This document shows, one piece after another, positions 41,267 to 44,719 of a stretch of DNA of 44,719 bases; the stretch's first letter is position 1; every line of letters starts with the position of its first letter. Location of the stretch: IMG/VR virus record IMGVR_UViG_3300023223_000867, positions 1 to 44,719 of that record. The stretch is one strand, 5' to 3'. The stretch comes from a virus. The notes under the pieces were generated by a model. The model made no database searches. It saw only the letters and a program-made list of their open reading frames with translations, and was not told the DNA's origin. Made by a program: the position numbers and the translations under genes.

Positions 41267-41757
41267 CGCCCATCACCCCATAATAAAATTTTTAAAAATA
41301 TTCCGTCAGCACCGGTATTTTCACCACGCAAACCAGCGTTTGATTGATGATTGACTTCTAACCGCCACCAGCCGCATTGATAACCGATTGATTCTTGAAA
41401 CAAAAATGGACTTGATGTGGCTCTTGATATTTTTGTTGTGTATGCCAAACCGAAATCAAAGTAAAAATTACAGTTGTTCTTGAAGTTATATTTATAAATA
41501 TTGCGGCTAACTGATAAAGTATGATGATGTTCAATTGGCTTAAAACCATATTGTCTTTGAGTATCACGGGTGCCCGGTGAAAGAGTGTAATCCTGCCAAT
41601 ACTGATAATCAACCTTCCATTTATTTCGCTCAATTGAAAATGATTGGATGCTACTGCCTGATTTATCAGCTTTATACGGCGTACCGTAACCATAATAAAT
41701 CTCAGTCGCTGCGATTGGAGTGCTTACTAATATTAATAGTAGGGTTAATAGTTTCAT
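41263..41757 (-). CDS. PagL-like lipid A 3-O-deacylase (acyloxyacyl hydrolase)
   Basis: A 164-aa outer-membrane protein: N-terminal signal peptide (about residues 1-17, MKLLTLLLILVSTPIAA), then an eight-strand-like barrel pattern. The C-terminal WRLEVNHQSNAGLRGENTGADGIFLKI aligns with PagL, where H-x-S-N-A-G carries the catalytic His and Ser: here H137 and S139. The third catalytic residue, a Glu 12 residues after the Ser in PagL, is Asp151. PagL removes a 3-O acyl chain from lipid A in the outer leaflet. It has an AAGGAA ribosome site and lies in the early replication operon. Family call is strong; activity with Asp is inferred. Confidence 0.85.
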   Translation of the reverse strand: MKLLTLLLILVSTPIAATEIYYGYGTPYKADKSGSSIQSFSIERNKWKVDYQYWQDYTLSPGTRDTQRQYGFKPIEHHHTLSVSRNIYKYNFKNNCNFYFDFGLAYTTKISRATSSPFLFQESIGYQCGWWRLEVNHQSNAGLRGENTGADGIFLKILLWGDGR

Positions 41758-41768
41758 TTTGGTTTTCC

Positions 41769-41972
41769 TTATAACTCTTTTTCGAGTTCTTTAATGATTG
41801 ATTTGATGCAACTCTTGCAAGGCTGAACGCTTCCGCCAACAGATAATGTTAAATGTTGCGCATCTGAAAAACACCAATCAAATGACTTACGAAACCTACC
41901 ACACCAATAAACATCCTTGTTTAATTTCTGGCTGTCTATATGAGTTAATTTTATCGTGTGTTTAACGCTCAT
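41769..41972 (-). CDS. Cysteine-containing small protein
   Basis: A 67-aa protein coupled to the preceding gene by 4 bases. WCGRF, WCF and CKSC near residues 23, 33 and 52 with a His at about 40 suggest a zinc site. Function unknown. Confidence 0.55.
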   Translation of the reverse strand: MSVKHTIKLTHIDSQKLNKDVYWCGRFRKSFDWCFSDAQHLTLSVGGSVQPCKSCIKSIIKELEKEL

Positions 41973-42241
41973 TTTATTAACCCAAACGCTCTATTAAATT
42001 GTTCAATATCCTTTTTAGTTCTTCTCGGTAGAGTTTTAGGATGACCGCAAAACGGACAAACTTTATATTTATTGTACTCATACACATAATAACAACTCAT
42101 GCATGTTTTTATTCTTATTGGTTTAACTACATCATCTTCACTCTTGATTTTTGGTGTGAATTTCCACATGTGAACACAGTCGCAAGGTTTGTACTTGTAA
42201 CCACAATGTTTTTCTACTGGGCACGTAACACAATCGCTCAT
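41969..42241 (-). CDS. Zinc-ribbon-type small protein
   Basis: A 90-aa protein starting MSDCVTCPVEKHCG, overlapping the polymerase stop as ATGA. Two cysteine pairs at the N terminus (CVTC, CDC) and a CMSC...CPFCG zinc ribbon near residues 48-64. A basic end follows. Coupling to the polymerase suggests a replication or transcription helper, but this is unproven. Confidence 0.6.
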   Translation of the reverse strand: MSDCVTCPVEKHCGYKYKPCDCVHMWKFTPKIKSEDDVVKPIRIKTCMSCYYVYEYNKYKVCPFCGHPKTLPRRTKKDIEQFNRAFGLIK

Positions 42242-44253
42242 CTCAACGGCTCCACTAATTTATTTGCTTGTTCAATATAATAATCAAAATTAATCGGTGC
42301 TGTCATATTATCCAAATTATTACACGGACAGACCTTCCATCCGACATCGATACCTATTCTACGCCATGGAGGATCGACAATCATTGGTTCGTTATCATTA
42401 TAAGTAACAAGACCGTCTTTTATTGCAGTTTCGTATTCAGCAACACTGCTAATGGTATAAAGATTATCCGTTTCTCTTGTTGGATCATACATTATCATCG
42501 TAGGTTTATTTTTAGCCAATGGCGGCATTAGTTTAACCAACTCAACGCCGCGTGCATCAGTGATATAATATCGAGTGATATTTTGCAATGGTCTAGCTGT
42601 CTCACCAACTAACGGCACGTTATGCATGCCAACCAACTTACTAGATCGTGGCACTTTAGCGCGTTTCATAAAATCCATAATATCTTTGTGGTTACGGATA
42701 AAATCACCGATATCTTGACCATTAACTAACGCGGCTTCTGCGGCTTTCTTCACAACTAGAGCACTATGATCTTTATGCCAGGGTAACTCCCTTATATCGT
42801 CGCGGTCATGAGCATATGCGCCTTTGCGTTTCAATGATCCATCGGTAAATTCGCCGATATAATTATTAACATCTCGGATAAACATTCTATTGTACTCAAC
42901 TCGCTCTAATTCAAGCAGTGTGAAGCGCTCCCAGCAATCACAAACTTCATTGACCCACTGCTCAAGATGTCGCGGTATACGCACAGTCAGGCCATCTGTA
43001 TTGACCTGGATCATGGTAAGTTCACTTGATTTGATTAATTGTTCAGCCAGCATACATAGAAGCAATTGACCGTTGATTGTGATTGACATAGTGTAAGCAG
43101 GATCATAAAACGGGCTGTAAACATTATTACTGTCACCATAAACACCATTTAATGCTAGTTTGAGCATGTCATTTTCAGGTGTTTTTTTAGTTGTATTTTT
43201 TCGCTGATTATAAACATCAATATAAATATCACAAAAACCCTCACCTAAATGCTCAGGGAAAAGCCTGTTGGCGATTGCTAAATTAGTATAAAAACTGTCC
43301 ACATCAATATCAAGAATCATCCAGTAATTATCGCTAACGACTGTCTGAGAACTTACCGAACCATGAATACCACCAAGTCCGAAATCATAGCTAAACCCGT
43401 TTATTATAGCTGATAAATTTTTGTAGACACCTTTCGTTTCAGTTACTCTTTGTGCTTTGAAATAGTTCAGTACGCGAGTAAATTCAGACTGTTCAAATGC
43501 AATGTAAGGGAAAACAACAGTGTTTAAATCAATCGATGCCCTGATTGTTTGCCTCGGTTGTTTTCTATTCCACTGATCTTTGTAATAACATGAGCCTGGG
43601 ATCGCTTCTTCCAACTTCATGATGAAATAATCTTTGCCAATTTTTGTATCATTATGATTCATGAAATTTTTAAAATGCTTGGTGGTTAACTCTTCACGCA
43701 TTTTAATCTGAGGCTGTGATAACCAGTAGAATTTTTTAGTTTGTTTAACATCATGACGATTATAGGAGCGCAATATTGGATAATTTTCGCGGCCTACATT
43801 TTTACCAGGCTCAAACGGTAGATCTTCAATGTTCCAGCTACGCATATTAAACTCAAGCACTTTAAGACTGGTTGATTTGGCACGGTTGTCGAAATGATGA
43901 ATTTTAAATAGATCAATTTGCTCAACAATCCAATCAGACTCCCACACCATGTGTTTAAAACTGCCGTCATCAATGATTGATTGGCATTTTAAATAAATAT
44001 TATAAGCGTTAGTGATCAAACCGTTAATGATGTCGTGAGCGATGGGGTAATCGAAACCAATATTATTATAACCGACCATTCGAGCGCCGAGATTGCTTAG
44101 CTGATACATAAATTGACAAAACGCATAATAATCGTTATGTTTCTCAGATATTTCAAAAAACCATTCTTGATCGCTGGTCGCATGCTCAACCGCACATGTC
44201 CAGATGTCTGGGTAGGTTTCAAAATCATAAATGTAGTCTAGATCAGCGGTCAT
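42238..44253 (-). CDS. Family B DNA polymerase with 3'-5' exonuclease
   Basis: A 671-aa replicative polymerase with an AAGGA ribosome site. Exonuclease motifs: I D10/E12 (YDFETYP), II N64/D68 (NNIGFD), III Y164-x3-D168 (YNRHD). Polymerase motifs: (Y)xGG-like LGGIHG near 293-298, A D317 in DIDVDSFY, B K365-x3-NG-x-YG (KLALNGVYG, 365-373), C VNTDG with D420. In motif C the first Asp of the usual DTD is Asn418, seen also in some other phage enzymes of this type. It copies the genome with proofreading, working with the primase-helicase and the DUF2815 protein of the same operon. Confidence 0.9.
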   Translation of the reverse strand: MTADLDYIYDFETYPDIWTCAVEHATSDQEWFFEISEKHNDYYAFCQFMYQLSNLGARMVGYNNIGFDYPIAHDIINGLITNAYNIYLKCQSIIDDGSFKHMVWESDWIVEQIDLFKIHHFDNRAKSTSLKVLEFNMRSWNIEDLPFEPGKNVGRENYPILRSYNRHDVKQTKKFYWLSQPQIKMREELTTKHFKNFMNHNDTKIGKDYFIMKLEEAIPGSCYYKDQWNRKQPRQTIRASIDLNTVVFPYIAFEQSEFTRVLNYFKAQRVTETKGVYKNLSAIINGFSYDFGLGGIHGSVSSQTVVSDNYWMILDIDVDSFYTNLAIANRLFPEHLGEGFCDIYIDVYNQRKNTTKKTPENDMLKLALNGVYGDSNNVYSPFYDPAYTMSITINGQLLLCMLAEQLIKSSELTMIQVNTDGLTVRIPRHLEQWVNEVCDCWERFTLLELERVEYNRMFIRDVNNYIGEFTDGSLKRKGAYAHDRDDIRELPWHKDHSALVVKKAAEAALVNGQDIGDFIRNHKDIMDFMKRAKVPRSSKLVGMHNVPLVGETARPLQNITRYYITDARGVELVKLMPPLAKNKPTMIMYDPTRETDNLYTISSVAEYETAIKDGLVTYNDNEPMIVDPPWRRIGIDVGWKVCPCNNLDNMTAPINFDYYIEQANKLVEPLR

Positions 44254-44313
44254 TTCGATTGTCCTTAGATAGAATAAAAAATACCCGACCTTACAGCCGA
44301 GCCAACAGGGGAA

Positions 44314-44719
44314 TTAACCACCAGGCTGTAAATAACCGTTACCAGCTGGTGCCACGACCGCATGCTGCACAGCCGTTACACCAGGTTGAGATCCCGCAGG
44401 CAGCGCAACAGATTCTTGAGTCGCACCAACCGCCACCGATGCATCGTTTGGGGCTGGATGAGCTTTAGCTAAACCTTGGTTTATTAACGTTTCATTCGAA
44501 TGACCAGCAGCAATATGTGCAGTATAATCAAGCCCTTCATTCATTAACACGGGGTCTTTTGGTTGTTGTTGAACTGGTGCCATCCCGGGTTGTTGAACTG
44601 GTGCCATCCCGGGTTGTTGAACTGGTGCCATCCCGGGTTGTTGAACTGGTGCCATCCCGGGTTGTTGAACTGGTGCCATCCCGGGTTGTTGAACTGGTGC
44701 CATCCCGGGTTGTTGAACT
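44314..44719 (-). CDS. DUF2815-type ssDNA-binding protein, repeat and C-terminal part
   Basis: Continuation of the gene at 1-668, in frame through the 126-base edge overlap. It carries the PGMAPVQQ repeats, then an about 80-residue tail containing DYTAHIAAGHSNETLINQGLAKAHP and ending in NGYLQPGG. The helical segment before the end looks like a ubiquitin-associated-like or partner-binding motif, but no family is recognised. Stop at 44314, 61 bases before the polymerase start. The M at 44703 is an internal repeat residue, not a start. Confidence 0.8.
   Translation of the reverse strand, partial: VQQPGMAPVQQPGMAPVQQPGMAPVQQPGMAPVQQPGMAPVQQPGMAPVQQQPKDPVLMNEGLDYTAHIAAGHSNETLINQGLAKAHPAPNDASVAVGATQESVALPAGSQPGVTAVQHAVVAPAGNGYLQPGG
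44570..44719. repeat. 24-bp tandem repeat array, right window edge
   Basis: Six perfect 24-bp units and 6 bases of a seventh. The last 126 bases equal the first 126 of the window. All copies are identical, so the array is young or kept uniform by recombination, and its true length cannot be read here. Confidence 0.95.

Noticed and set aside
44314-44703. Stand-alone 129-aa protein starting in the repeat array
   Set aside because: The start Met is an internal repeat residue; the frame continues upstream across the window edge into the DUF2815 domain.

Overview
This window looks like one complete genome of a tailed, long-tailed (siphovirus-type) phage infecting a Gram-negative bacterium. The evidence is a full head, connector, tail-tube, tape-measure and tail-tip gene order, a lambda G/GT-type frameshift before the tape measure, and a PagL-like outer-membrane lipid A deacylase that only makes sense on lipid A. 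The DNA is AT-rich. I see no integrase, excisionase or CI-type repressor, so a lytic life style is the simpler reading, and the host genus cannot be told from the sequence. The last 126 bases repeat the first 126, inside a 24-bp tandem array. Joining the ends through this overlap (44,593 unique bases) restores one open reading frame of 315 codons, so the molecule is circular or circularly permuted and the window edges cut a single-strand-binding-protein gene.

Layout. (1) A leftward replication operon starts at about 2.6 kb and runs through the window edge. Its genes are a protein with a conserved LPWDARIH motif, a DUF2800 PD-(D/E)XK nuclease, a DUF2815 ssDNA-binding protein with an octapeptide-repeat tail, and (entering from the right edge) a family B DNA polymerase. 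Two small zinc-type proteins, the PagL-like lipid A deacylase and a 51-aa ORF follow, ending near 41.1 kb. (2) Rightward early genes from 2.7 to 14.0 kb include a superfamily 2 helicase, small membrane proteins, an HNH nuclease, a VRR-NUC nuclease, a tRNA-like element and tRNA-Asp, a minimal TetR-type DNA-binding protein, a large primase-helicase, a DUF4406 protein and a run of small, mostly zinc-knuckle proteins ending at a strong terminator. (3) Late rightward genes from 14.4 to 41.2 kb: HNH-like protein, small and large terminase, portal, head proteins, Mu F-like protein, DUF2213 protein, decoration and major capsid proteins, connectors, tail tube, G/GT chaperones, tape measure, tail tip and fibre proteins, DUF5675 and phospholipase A2-like proteins, and a small holin-like protein.

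The most interesting structure is regulatory. An 18-bp operator with the core TTGAC-N6-GTCAA occurs at seven places. Its left arm supplies the -35 hexamer of a sigma70-type promoter, usually followed 17 bp later by a good -10. One copy between the two replication arms has a good -10 on both strands, so a single site would fire both ways. Three copies also share a conserved leader and sit in front of lone accessory genes. The phage encodes a 99-aa TetR-type HTH protein downstream of one copy, which is my candidate for the regulator.

Replication can be read as primase-helicase plus SF2 helicase, family B polymerase with proofreading exonuclease, ssDNA-binding protein and nucleases. I found no classical endolysin; the DUF5675 protein and the phospholipase A2-like protein are the only candidates for envelope-active enzymes in the late region. 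All calls come from reading the sequence; no database search was run.
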